Shown: piece by piece, positions 47,644 to 59,257 of the stretch
Layout: every line of letters begins with the position of its first letter
Numbering within the stretch: the first letter of the stretch is position 1
NCBI RefSeq assembly: GCF_001039355.2
Contig: NW_019775534.1
Location: forward strand, 62,001-126,000
Direction: 5' to 3'
DNA: 64,000 bases
From: Lingula anatina
Taxonomy: Eukaryota > Brachiopoda > Lingulata > Lingulida > Lingulidae
Position numbers and translations under genes: made by a program
Notes under the pieces: generated by a model
What the model was told of the DNA's origin: nothing
The model's input: only the letters and a program-made list of their open reading frames with translations
The model's database searches: none

Positions 47644-50056
47644 TTTTTTTTTTTTGACAAAGTAAGATGGCCTGTATTTTATATCTAGTAAGGGCAAATC
47701 AACAATGTCATTGCAATCTTAATGCATGTCATGCATGAAAAGATAAGAATACTGTTTTCATGCGTTTCTTACCCCCTTCACTTATAAAAATTAATCCTCT
47801 TCAAAATAAGTGTAAAATTAAGTGAAAAGATTAATTTTAAAGAGTAAAAAAAAAGTTTTGAACCCATTCACTCTGGGGCACTTCACTCTGACCAAGGAAA
47901 GAAGTACCATAAGAATTAAGCACAAGTGTTTTTTAGAGTTATGTGCATAGTCTATCAATTACAAGGATAATATGACTGCTATTATTTTAAGCCTTATTTG
48001 ATTCTATTAAAAACATACTAAAAACATATTACCAGACGTTTAAAGCAAGTTATCCGTTTCATACTGTGCTAATTTTTTGTAAGTAAATTCATTTACCATA
48101 CTTACATCTGTAGATCTATAGTTTAAAACAAAGCTTAATATTGGCCAAAGGCAGTTCAATGTCAATGATTTTTCTATACTTAAAAATTTTATAGTGTATG
48201 AGCAGTGTATTATAGATATAAGCTCCTACTGAAGAGCCAGAAACGCAGTTGGTCAATGTAACTAGCAGCACAAGTAGCATATTTTTCAACGTCAGCTTCA
48301 ATAACAATTTTTCATAGATATGAACAAAGTTTTACGCTGTTCAGAGGTTTAAATGTTTTTATCTTGATGGTTAATCATCCCAGAAATAAATAAAATTGTA
48401 ATGAGCAGCCTGGAAATTCGGCTGATTTATAACATAGTAACGTGGATGAGTCCCTGGTGACAGTTATTAATTTACAAATTAGTTCTTAACAGGCAATTAT
48501 CCAGGCTCTGTCTTTTGCTGCTAAATGTAGTCGTTACATAAGGGTGATAGGTTGTCCCTTTTGGGATCCCACAGGTTATGAATTAAGAATAAATTGACAA
48601 AGTTCACCCATCCATTTTCTGTGGGGCACTTTTGATGATTGTAACTGACACGATCTAGGGGAGTGGGTGAAAATTATTGAGAATTAGTAGCACAGAGATG
48701 AGCAAATTCAGTAAAATAGATTTGTAATTTGTGAATATTTGGACAGTTGTTCAGAGAAGGAAGATGGTTTGTTGAAGACAGCATTGGCACAGCACTTTGG
48801 GAGAATTTGGGACTTCAAAAATCGGTGATTTTATGTAGAAATGTTCAGTAGGTAGGGTTGTTTAATTTAATTTAGTATTTTACTCTCTCCCTCTTTCTTT
48901 CTCTCAACTGTGGTTAAAGAATAGAAAAAAATAATATACCTTTCTTCAAGCTCTCTGTACTTTAATACTCTTGACCAAATTAAGGCCTTTGATGTCCAAA
49001 TGCAAAGTTAATTTATTCAACATTCTCCAATTTTGTAAATCAGTCCATAAGAAAACAACTTATAGCAGCAGGGCCTATTGAAAGAGCACGTTTACAGGGA
49101 TAAAAAGCAGCCCATATTTTGTTTTAATTAAGTTCTCCCCTTCGTCGACCAATACCTGCTGGGTATTTATTTAAGGTATTAACTTCCTAAGACCTGACAA
49201 GAGGGAATGTGTCAGCCCCTTTCATTGGACTACATGGGACAAGAGAAAAATGTCTCGGCTCCTTGTATTGGGCATCAAGGACAACAGTGTCTCCTCTCTC
49301 AGTTTTTCCAAAATCAAATTGAGATGAAATTTTGTCGAAGTCCCCAACTTGGCATTACTTATACCCAAGATAAATCAAAAGTAGTCCATTTAAATATTAA
49401 TTTTTAAAAAATTTATTTATTTTTGTATATGTATGAGTGTGGGCATACACGTGAGTGTGTGTTGTGCGTGTTTCGTGCATGCATGCATGCATATGTGTGT
49501 GACAGCTATATATTAGACCAATTTTCATCTTATTTGAGTGGATTATTATAGATTTGACATGAATTGAAGTTGGTCAAAAAGTTAATAACCAGTTTTGGTC
49601 TCAAGTCTGGTGGCACTCAGAACAGCGAACTAACAGATCCTGGGATAAAATAGGGAGACCCACTAAAAAAAGCCTGCCGCTAATTCGATTAGATGCTGAA
49701 TAGATTCCCTACAACAAGCATTCAAGTGGGTCTGCCATATTTGAACTGTGGATATCTGTTAGTCGGCTGTTTTTAATGCGAACTTTGGTGAAACTGGCCC
49801 CCTGCTTCTGTTTTTGTACAACATGGACTCCACTGTCTCCTGTGTCAATTTTTACGTTTGGGTGAGGCTGCTGATTTTATCTGATCTGCTCTTTTTGTTC
49901 AGAAAAAGGTGAAAAGTTGATGGGTTTTCTCAAGTTGTCTTCACATTTGATCTAAGCGTGATATCATTTGCTTTTAGTAATCAGAAATATATTTACTTTT
50001 TATGCTGTATTTGTTGAGAAAAATGCGTTATTCAATTGATGAATAATCACAGAATG
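47644..50056 (+). repeat. Direct duplication 2, right copy (~2.41 kb)
   Basis: Collinear with 45186-47641, with scattered substitutions and two deletions. The T run is 12 rather than 17 long. It ends at CACAGAATGGAAAG, where unique sequence resumes. Confidence 0.95.
49629..49763. mobile_element. Foldback MITE, family B copy 5 (duplicate of copy 4)
   Basis: Same element as 47215-47347 carried in the right copy of the duplication, with several differences, e.g. CCCTACAACAAGCATTC against CTCCTCAACAAGTATTC and TTGAACTGTGGATATC against TTGATCTGTGGATC. Confidence 0.82.
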
Positions 50057-50257
50057 GAAAGAAAAGAAATCTAAAGTAAATAATAAAAAGATTACAGAGT
50101 TATAAAACCACCACCATTTTGATTCTTAATTGAAAAGGAATAAAATAATTTGCATTTAATTGGAAACATATCACTGCAAAAACATTAGAGGCAGAAATTT
50201 CAGTGATAAATATATGACAGTAAAGAAGCAAAAATAAAAACAGTCAGATACTTAATA
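50057..50257. other. Unique AT-rich DNA
   Basis: No feature. Confidence 0.5.
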
Positions 50258-50485
50258 AGGGACCATTCCCATAACCCTGCTGTATTAGCAGGATCGATCT
50301 ATCTCTGAGGGGATTCTTGCTAAATTAAATTCAGTTTAAGTGTGCACGAAAGTTAATTACCCCCTACCAGCTTCAGTGGGCGTGACAGACATTTAAGCCA
50401 CTTAAAATTAATGAAGTTTAGCGAGAATCCCCTCTGAGTTAGACTGATCCTGCTAGTGCGATAGGGTTTATGGGAACCCAGTCTA
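50258..50485. mobile_element. Foldback MITE, family C copy 2
   Basis: Left end AAGGGACCATTCCCATAACC and right end GGTTTATGGGAACCCAGTCT are inverted. Arms pair TAGCAGGATCGATCTATCTC/TAGACTGATCCTGCTA and GAGGGGATTCTTGCTAAA/TTTAGCGAGAATCCCCTC. The middle (TTAATTACCCCCTACCAGCT, GGCGTGACAGACATTTAAGC) matches copy 1 at 12349-12600. Confidence 0.87.
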
Positions 50486-51546
50486 AGATACAACTTGTAA
50501 AACGGCATCAACAAAAGCAAATGAGTCGTGCCTAATTTGCTGTCTGTAGCAAAGGACAGACTGCCGAAAGTCAGTCTATCATTCGTGTAATTTAGATGAT
50601 CATGCAGTAAAAATAGTCATATATACCATTAATGTTATTAAATTTTTGATGTCACACTATGACATCGATTTTGTAAAAACAAACTATAGGTGGACCGGAT
50701 TCATGACAAGCTGAGGAGAAACAATAGAAATAATGTTAAGAGATGGAATGAAGTGCCTTGTTGTCCTGATGGTTAGCACCCATTTGATAAGTCTTTGTCT
50801 TATTTCAGTTATAAACAAAAACTGTTTATTAATTAAAAAAAAGATGAGAAAATTACCATCAGTCAAAGTGACTTTCCTACAGAGAAAATAATTACCACCA
50901 ATAAGCTTTTTTTTATTTGTAATGAGTTCATGCTTGCACAAACATGCACACACATACATATGTATACACATAGAATCAGTCCAAAACAATTGCCTACCAG
51001 TTGCTACTTATGTTTTTTTTTTTTTTTTTTTTTTTCCAAAAAGGTTGTTTGAAAAAAATCAATAGAATATCATGACCGACTGCAAACAACAGAACATACA
51101 GTATTTAATGACCATAATAAGAATATGCTATGTGTTACTTACGTAGGCTTCTGTTTTTTTACTTCAGTGAGTCATGCTGACATGCACTGTCGCCATACAG
51201 ACAGACACACAGACAGACAAAAAAAAAAAAAAAGAAACAGGAACAAATGAAAAACAAACAATTCGGTAGAACATCCAAATTAGATGCGTAAGTCTTTAAT
51301 TGCTTCTATTAAACTTAAAGGTCTGGTTTTTATGTAATCAATCATTGACGCCATAAGAAAGGAAAGAACAAGAAATTATTGTAATAGTATTGATCGAGTT
51401 GCCAACCGGAAAGAGGGCCGAACAAAGCTACAGCAGTGGCATTGACAGGTTTTATAGAGGCATTGCAGATATTGTGTAACACGTCAATGGATGGATCAAC
51501 AAATTGCATTTTTATCGAGAAAGCTAATTTATTTTTGTGTAGGCAA
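50486..51546. other. Unique DNA with poly(T) at 51013-51035 and poly(A) at 51220-51234
   Basis: A 101-codon minus-strand frame (50684-50989) is not recognisable. Homopolymer tracts are isolated. Confidence 0.45.
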
Positions 51547-51664
<118 letters not shown>

Positions 51665-53635
51665 TTATTAAATTAATTAACAGATTTAATTGGTACAAGA
51701 GTACTCATATACCAACCAGAACTTCTAAAATGAAATAATTAACTGCTCGCCATACACTCAAATAAAACAATGTCAGGGCTTCTGAGAGTGCTGGTGTCAT
51801 TCTTCGTAACATTTTTCAGACAATATATGCAACAACTGTTGCATTGTTGTGTGCACATTTTTATGATGCCATGTTCCGCAATTGATTTTATTTGCACCAA
51901 AACCTGCATGTGGAAATGTAAACCAACAATTAAAAATTGTATGTGACATTACGATTATCTTAGATATGAATAATTGAGTTCTGATGCCAATAAGAACATT
52001 GCAGTTTATCTAACAGCATACATTATTAACTTACTTAGGAGGTAATTTTTACATACATAGTGAGTGCTGGATGTAAAGAAACATTACCGCTATGAAACAG
52101 AGTGTAAAAATTGTCATAAAAAGTAGGTGGTTCGTATGAAATATTCAGGAAACTCAAGTTGGTGACATGATAAAACTGGTTCTTTGTTGATGTGTTATAT
52201 TAAGTTTTGGTATATGCAGCCTGTCATAAATTTCTTCATAGGGAAATAAGGAATGAGAACAAGAAGAGGGCTGACTATAAGGGCTTTTTTTTTACTGCAG
52301 AGTATTTGTTTCGTGTTTTGAAGGTTCAATCAACATGAGACATTGTATCAATATTCAAATTTATGGGAAGAAAAATGACTTTCTTTCACTCTTGTAGATA
52401 ATTCACTATGTGTTGTAACCTCTTACTCAGGCTTAATAGGTACATCAAAATGTTTTTAAAAGTAGAAGCAATTTAACTTTTTGCAATCTTGCTGAAATTG
52501 GTTGTAATCAAAGGAATGCATTTTGGTCTATGCGGTAATTATACTTTACTGAGAAAAATGGGAACTTCAATAAGAAAAGGGAGAAATAATGATTTTACAA
52601 AACATCCAACATATTTTACATGACCAGCTACAAATCAATGATAAGTTTGAAAACACATGACTGCATACGTTATAAATGTCGATATCACATGTCTAATAAC
52701 TGATGTATGATGATGGAGCAGAACTGCACAAAGGCATTTGACCTTGCCCTTTGAGGTTACATAATAAAAAGTACAAGTACATATTTACTTGGAAAGAACA
52801 AACATATATTTGTCAGCCCTATAGGGTTACCATATGAAACTAAAACATAATACTTGATACTGCTTCACAAAGGAAACGACACTGGTCAATACCTCTTGTC
52901 GAACTAGGCGTGAAAAATGCATAAAGGGGACGCCAAGTCATTTGTGAACGTAACAGCTGAAGATTTAAATGTCGTTAGGGCTGGACACTTCAGAATTCTT
53001 TTAACAAAAACCTCAAGTAAAATCAATTTTGATGGCAGGATTGGCGTGGAAAGAAGTTATATGGTCAGGGAAGTTATTTTATTGAGATGAGTTTATTTCC
53101 ACAAAAGGCGACAGGCAAAAGGGATAGAAAGAAATATTTGTTCAACTCTGAAAATTTGAGTAGATATGTAAAAAAAAAATTAAAGAAGTGAGTAAGGGAA
53201 AGGCACAGAAGTGGCCATCAAATTTATGGTCATTGGAGAAGTGGTTAGTGACAATATAACAGTCATTCACCTGTATCATACATATATATACTTTAACCAA
53301 GCAGAAAACATTAGGTCTCACCATGCATATGTAGAGTTACAACACGCACAAATGCATGCCGTGGAGAAGAGCATGATGTGGCCTTTTGTTTTTTGCTTGA
53401 ACCATGATGCAAGTCCAATAAAGCAATCTGGAAATGGAGAATATAATTGTCTTATATATCTGTACATACACATATACAAGGTTTTTTTTTCTTGTTGTAA
53501 GTGCTTTTGTGGTGACAATATAGTGACATTTTGACACTTCTAACTTACAATGTTGTAATGCCACACTCTACAGGATAATTTTTTTGACAATATTGATTGT
53601 ATCTTTAAAGAAGATTTGTGATGGAAATGAACAGA
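51665..53635. other. Unique DNA, nothing recognised
   Basis: Several overlapping frames near 53140-53560 on both strands (up to 107 codons) exclude one another and have no known motif. Confidence 0.45.
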
Positions 53636-53636
53636 T

Positions 53637-53671
<35 letters not shown>

Positions 53672-53673
53672 TT
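53636..53673. repeat. (ATTT)n microsatellite
   Basis: About 9 units. Confidence 0.95.
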
Positions 53674-55919
53674 AGTACATTTTATATGATTGCTTTGACC
53701 CAACAAGTACAACATACATGCATATACGTATACATAACAGCAATATAAAATGATCCAAGACTTAGGCAAGCTAGGTTAAGCCGAGAATCTGGATTTGGCT
53801 TAGGTTGATAATACAGGCTATGTGGCGACTGATTGAGTATAGGTGCTCTTTCGTTATTGCAAGTGAATGTAGGATAATGACTCAATCTTTTCAGTGGACA
53901 AAAATTATCCAACTTTCTGAGACATAATTTTATAAACATAAATTTATATTTCTATAAAGCATTTTTGTGGTTCTTTTACTGCATAGAGAATAACTATAGA
54001 GTTGCCTGCTTTTTAATGTTGTTGCTTCCCCTCAATAGGAATGTTCTAATATTAAGAAATTATGACATAAAAACACAGTATCTCTAAAATTCACAATTTT
54101 CCCCCCATTGAAAAGATTGAGTATAGTTACCATTTAATAAATGATACTGATGTTAATTAAATCATGATATACTTATCATTTTCTTATCCGAAAAAGAACC
54201 AGAGATAAGAATGGGTAGCAGGAGTATCTAGTGACAAACCACGTAATTTTGCCAATTAGAAAATACAAGCATGCCCACAAGCTATCATAGTACCTCTTAA
54301 TTAAATCTTTTTGACAGTAAAAAAAAAGTGAACCACTTGACATTTATGCGTGTTAAGTTCATTAAGGGCTGATATCAATTGACTCCTGTCACCCCCCACC
54401 CCCTCTGGCGATTTTTTATCAGTAATGATCTTGGACTGAGACTGTCGGATGTAAATGACCTCCTTATCGAAAAGAAAAATCCCCTCCTTTTTTGCTTCAG
54501 TTAGCACCTCTAACAAAAAGATACTTACAGGTAGATGGAAAAGTAAAAATGCAAAGGAATTTGAAAGGAGGGAGTCTTGGACATGTACACAGTAATTGAT
54601 ATATCTGGGCTAAAAAAAGATACTTTTACACCGAGATCACTTTTGAATTTCTTTTCCGGTGAAAGAGATTGGTTTTGTTTAGTGGATAGGGGACGGATTT
54701 TAGGGTTGCTTTAGGGTTGTATTTTGTGGTGTATCTGGCTAATATATATCATATATCAGAACCTCCTCTCCCCCCTTCATTAGAAATGGACCAGTCCATT
54801 TGGCAGCAGATCTTTGTTATCCAACTGCATCAAAAGAAAAAAGTCATTATTGCCAACAAATTACAGATATTGATCAAAATGCTGCGTAAGATGATGTTTT
54901 TGTCTTGAAGGAGGCTGCAGAAAGATTTTATCTAATAAGTTTGGCTGCATGACAGATTAGACAATATGGATGACTGGTGTAATTTTTTTTTTTTTTTGTT
55001 TACTTATTTAATTATTATGTTGAGAAGTAATTGTCACTTCTTTAAATAGGTTACATTTTTACTGTAATTTTTCCATCTTTCTTTCCACAAAAATATCAAC
55101 ATATATGTTGAGTCTGCAAAGCCATCAGTTTTCCGTTGCTAATACGATTATTTCATCAGCTTTTATAAATTTTGTCTTCATCTCAGGGTTTACTTAGTCT
55201 AATCAGTTTATGTTATTTTTGCAAGGCAGCGGCAAAATCCTATAAAAAAATCATTTTCAGATGAGTTGGTCAGTTTGGAAAAAATCAATACATGATTTGG
55301 ATAAATGGAAAAAGGGCTACTGACCATTGTGTTATTTTAACTGCCATATCTTTTTGCTCGACTAATCTCCACATGAAAGATCCATTTAAATGAAACACCA
55401 GACGAATGAATTATTTAAGCGTATTGTGTGGAATATTTCAAGTTCTGTTACCTCTAGAGAATTATGTAATATGTTTGTAGTAATAAAAGAAGTAATTAGT
55501 TGATGGTGGCGATATTTGCAAGAAATGGAAGGTTTTTCTATTATCATATAAGAGATGTGTGCTTTATTAATAATTTTGTGCAATTAATTAGTGTATTTGC
55601 AACTTAAAACACTTGCTATTTAATATTATGAGAGAACATGATTCATTTAGATTCAATTTTTTAGATAAATTATGACTTAATGAAAAAAAAATTATAAAGA
55701 TTCCTTTGTCAGTTGCAATGTGAAATATAAAGTAAAAGATCTTGTCTTTAATCAATTCATCTAAACCTCCTTCAAATTTTCTTCCAGGAGAATTTTCCAT
55801 ATATTTCTCAATTATAATGATAACTTATCAAAGGAAACTTTATGGAAATGTTTACCTATATAAAAAATAACCTTGCTTGTCTCCTTGCTTGTATGTTCCG
55901 TAGCAAGTGAGCAATTTGA
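53674..55919. other. Unique AT-rich DNA
   Basis: A poly(T) run lies at 54982-54996. No supported gene. Confidence 0.45.
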
Positions 55920-55940
55920 CAAAAAAAAAAAAAAAAAAAA
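55920..55940. repeat. Poly(A) tract
   Basis: About 20 consecutive A, without a retroelement body next to it. Confidence 0.9.
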
Positions 55941-56029
55941 TGGCCTGACTCTTATATCACCCTGCCCCTGTGTATCTTTTTATTGATAAGCATGGAGAAC
56001 ACATGTAGTTGTTCTTTTTTTTTACTAAG

Positions 56030-56560
56030 TGCACATCCCACAGCGGTGCAACAGCGTCAAAAAAGGGAGACAAAACTTTTCCTGCCTCCTCACGCTGTTT
56101 TCAATATGTCAACTCCCTTCAGTCTGTCAAGCTGAAAAACCCACCAATTTTTTCTCCGCTTCTTTGTCCGCCTCCCCAAGAGTACTTGATAATAATCAGC
56201 CTTTTCATCAAGTCATGTCTTTTCATCCCCAACGATGGCTCCTTGAAAGAATGCAATACCCAGGCTTGAATAGACAAGCCTATTTTTCCGTCGGATCCCC
56301 AGGGCAAGTGTAAGCTGAAGAGAAGGTCCTTTCACCTCGGCTGCTAAGTACATAGTAAAGTACACTGCCCATAGAAACTGATGTTTTTGTAAAAATGATT
56401 ACCCTATTTGCCAGCGCTGATTACATAACGGGCCATTATCGCTATACAGGTGCCCTGGCCAGCACGTTAATTTCACTGGGCATTGGGCAGTGGGTGTTTG
56501 TTATATGCCTTTTTATGGCTTCAATACACTGAATAGCCTTAGTCATATTGTGTTCTTTTA
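56030..56560. other. Complex, GC-elevated unique block
   Basis: Homopolymers are few and composition is balanced compared with the flanks; 56400-56540 includes GCCAGCGCTGATTACATAAC and GGTGCCCTGGCCAGCACG. Overlapping frames of 62-94 codons on both strands carry no motif. It may be a conserved non-coding element or an undetected exon; I cannot choose. Confidence 0.25.
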
Positions 56561-57778
56561 AGTGCCAGGCCTATAGAGAATCAATAGAACGGAGTCGGGG
56601 GTTGCATAATCGCTATGAGATTTTTAGGAGTGGTGTTTTGTTAGCTGCGGAAAGTAAAGAAATCGACAACCCTTGCAGAGCAGTCAGTTGTGACACGGAG
56701 GGTGAGTGGCTAGCAAGCTGGCTTGAGTTGTCCCCTTGGTCATCGTGGACTTGGAGTGGTCAACGTGATAGTCCAGTTGGTGAAGGAAGTGGACATTGTT
56801 TTAGGACTGTCCACTGAGCAATAGAAAGAGCTTAATTCTGTCAACTGATACTTCTTTTCATAGGAGAAAAACAAAAGGAATTGGTGTGAATTAGACACGA
56901 GTGAACAGGCTGTGGGCTTTGTAAAATAATTAGAAAATCTTTGGGAAATACACAAGGAGGCTGCTTTGGAAAGTATCAAGTCATTGTACCTTGATAAGAT
57001 AAGAAACTGAAGACAGAAACATTTACAGGTGAAAATGAACCACAAAGAATACACTCTGTAGGGATCCCTCTCAGTGGAATATTTTAAAGGTGGAACAAGA
57101 TATTTTCATTGCCAAATGGTCAGTTAATTTAGCAGTAGCAGCCGAGCACTTGATGCGTGACATCACATGTGCGGTGTTAAATATTGAAAGAAAAACTGCC
57201 TGATGGATTGTTGTGGTTTTAATGCTTTTAATAACACACGAAGAGCTTAAGGGGCCAGCCGTTTCATCCAGGCTTAGAAACATTTGCATGTGTTAATAAT
57301 ATAAAACCAATACTAAATGGTGATGTGATTGGTAAATTAGAGAGAGGATAAGAGAAAAAATATGCAAGTGATGAGGCAGGTGCCCAAATGCCTTAAAAAA
57401 TTTTTTAACTAACTGACCGACATTCATATATACACTCTGTCTGACCACATAGGAAAGAATCTGGTAAATTTTACAGCTATAGAAATATTGTGAGACAGTG
57501 GTTCTAGTGGATGCTATATTTATGTTTTGACCATTGAAGTGGACAGTTGAAGTGGACAATTGCAGGAAAAACACACAAGGTGAGGATAAAGCCTGTTATG
57601 TAAGAGTTCTGTCGCTAAGCACCAGATCGTCCTTAGATAATTTCTTTGAGCAGCAATAAGATGGAGAGCAAATGTTCTGCCGAGGCAAAAAAGCCTTGAT
57701 GCAGAAATAATGAATGAAAATGTACTAAAAAAAATCCTCACCCTCCCAAGTTCTGAACAAAAATAAACTCCAAGGGAG
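56561..57778. other. Unique DNA with scattered TGGTCA/GTGGACA motifs
   Basis: GGTCA occurs at 56735 and 56759, and GTGGACA or its complement at 56788, 57538 and 57550. No gene is supported; an 89-codon frame at 56548-56817 starts with a non-ATG codon. Confidence 0.35.
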
Positions 57779-57826
57779 CGAGAGAGAGAGAGAGAGCTCA
57801 TGCATACGCAAGAAAAAGAGAGAAAG

Positions 57827-57861
<35 letters not shown>

Positions 57862-57932
57862 GGGGGGGGAGGGGGCGGCTGAGAGAGAGAGAGAAAGAGA
57901 GAGAAGGGGAAGAGAATGGGGGGGGGAGAGAT
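57779..57932. repeat. Purine-rich (GA)n / G-run complex
   Basis: GA arrays (57779-57797, 57832-57858, 57881-57905) alternate with G runs of 8-9 bases. The whole 150-bp stretch is nearly pure purine on the plus strand and could form triplex or quadruplex structures. Confidence 0.9.
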
Positions 57933-58398
57933 TCCAATATCTGTCTAGAATCTTTTAGTCTCATTCTTGATCACTGAGTAAGCGACTTATTGATACATGA
58001 CCATTTTGGATGACCATTTTATCATTCGTGTAATGTGTCAAGTAGGCTTAATGATAGTAATTTAAGAGCAGTCATCTGTTCAGAAAACATCAGTTTGGAT
58101 TTGTCATTCTCAGTCCTCATCTTGTATGTTAAGTTTGTTTACCCATTTTTCAATTGTTTAATATTATTCAAACCAGATAGTAGTTCAGTTTGCGTGTGGA
58201 AATATCAGTGACCAGTGGTCAAAATGATAAGGCTACAGTATTGACCATTAGATTAGTGACATCAGATGTGTATGTTGTTATGTATTCTACATCTATAAGG
58301 AAAATAAGTTGAAAAAAGGACAAGAAATACCCATTTCATTGAAAATTTCCTTCCTTATAGCAGCCAACAGAAGAAGGATACATGTATAAGATAATGAA

Positions 58399-58570
58399 CT
58401 AGAAAAGCACCCAAAAAGTGCAGGCCTCCACCAAGCTTGCTCAGTTCTTCTTATTATTATTACTTGATATTAACAAATGGATCTGCACTGAAATTCTGAT
58501 TGCTTCGAAGTTTCTGACCCATCCTGAAAAATTTTATCAAAGCCTGTCCATAACTTCTTGAGTACAGCAG
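58399..58570 (-). repeat. Dispersed repeat of marine-invertebrate type, copy 2
   Basis: Read on the minus strand: GTTATGGACAGGCTTTGATA, then TTCAGGATGGGTCAGAAACT, an ATAATAATAAGAAGAACTGA stretch and GGTGGAGGCCTGCACTTTTT, ending GGGTGCTTTTCTAGT. Same order of phrases as copy 1 (29577-29801). The 5' GCCAAGGAGGT part is missing. Confidence 0.78.
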
Positions 58571-58724
58571 TTTACAATAAGATAAATAAGATGAACCTTA
58601 TGGCAAAGGCCCATGTTTTTTTTCCTAAGTAGTACAAAGTAATTTATTTATAAGATTGCTAATTCACATGGAAAAATAGCATGCTTTTGCAACAAGATAA
58701 CGTCTCTGGATAAGTGTGGTTATG

Positions 58725-58892
58725 CAGGGGCGGATTTAGGCCGTCTTCTGGGTCTTCCGGAAGACAGTCAGATTTTCAAGTTTACATTGAGGGGTATCTA
58801 TTTTTTTCTGTCGGAAGACGGTCAAAAATTGGAGGTTGGCTCAACAAAGATAATTTGGAAGACTGTCAGAAAATATCTCTGGATCCGCCCCT
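58725..58892 (+). mobile_element. hAT-like MITE, family H copy 3 (best preserved), 168 bp
   Basis: It begins CAGGGGCGGATTTAGG and ends CTGGATCCGCCCCT, inverted ends of about 12 bp. GGTTATG flanks both sides (58718-58724 and 58893-58899); if the terminal G is shared this is close to the 8-bp duplication typical of hAT. Subterminal GTCTTCCGGAAGACAGTCAG and TTGGAAGACTGTCAGAAAAT are themselves inverted, with a further TCGGAAGACGGTCA in the centre, so the GGAAGAC-GTCA motif occurs at least three times. Non-autonomous; open frames across it are accidental. Confidence 0.88.
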
Positions 58893-58954
58893 GGTTATGT
58901 TATATTTTTATATCAGGGATGATAAAAATATTTGATGAGGATTTGTTGTTTCGT

Positions 58955-59257
58955 AATAGCCCCCATGTTTATGACTAAGAACAGAGGAAATGGTAAAAAA
59001 ATATCCCTGGTCAGTAATAAAAAAGAGAACTACACTCATCTATAATGGGATATATACATAATAGTCCCCATGTTTGTTACCAAACACAGAGGAAGTGGTC
59101 AAAAAATATCTCCAGTCAGTTATAAAAAAAACTATGCTCATCTATAATACAATATATACGTAATAGTCACCATGTTTATTACTTCACACAGAGGAAGTGG
59201 TCAGAAAATACCCCTGGTCAGTTATAAAAAAAGACAGCTCCACTCCCTTAGAATGGT
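58955..59257 (+). repeat. Tandem repeat, 3 x ~103 bp
   Basis: Units start at 58955, 59060 and 59162 with AATAGYCMCCATGTTT. Each continues through CACAGAGGAARTGGTC, AAAATATCYCTGGTCAGTTA and CTACACTCATCTATAATG. The third is shorter at its end (to about 59257). No open frame spans the units, so it is probably non-coding. GGTCA occurs twice in unit 3 and once each in units 1 and 2. Confidence 0.88.

Noticed and set aside
46793-49407. Identical 66-codon frames in the second duplication
   Set aside because: Same reason; flanking non-coding DNA is equally conserved.
57725-57964. Minus-strand frame with Leu-Ser and Pro runs
   Set aside because: Translation of the purine-rich simple repeat.
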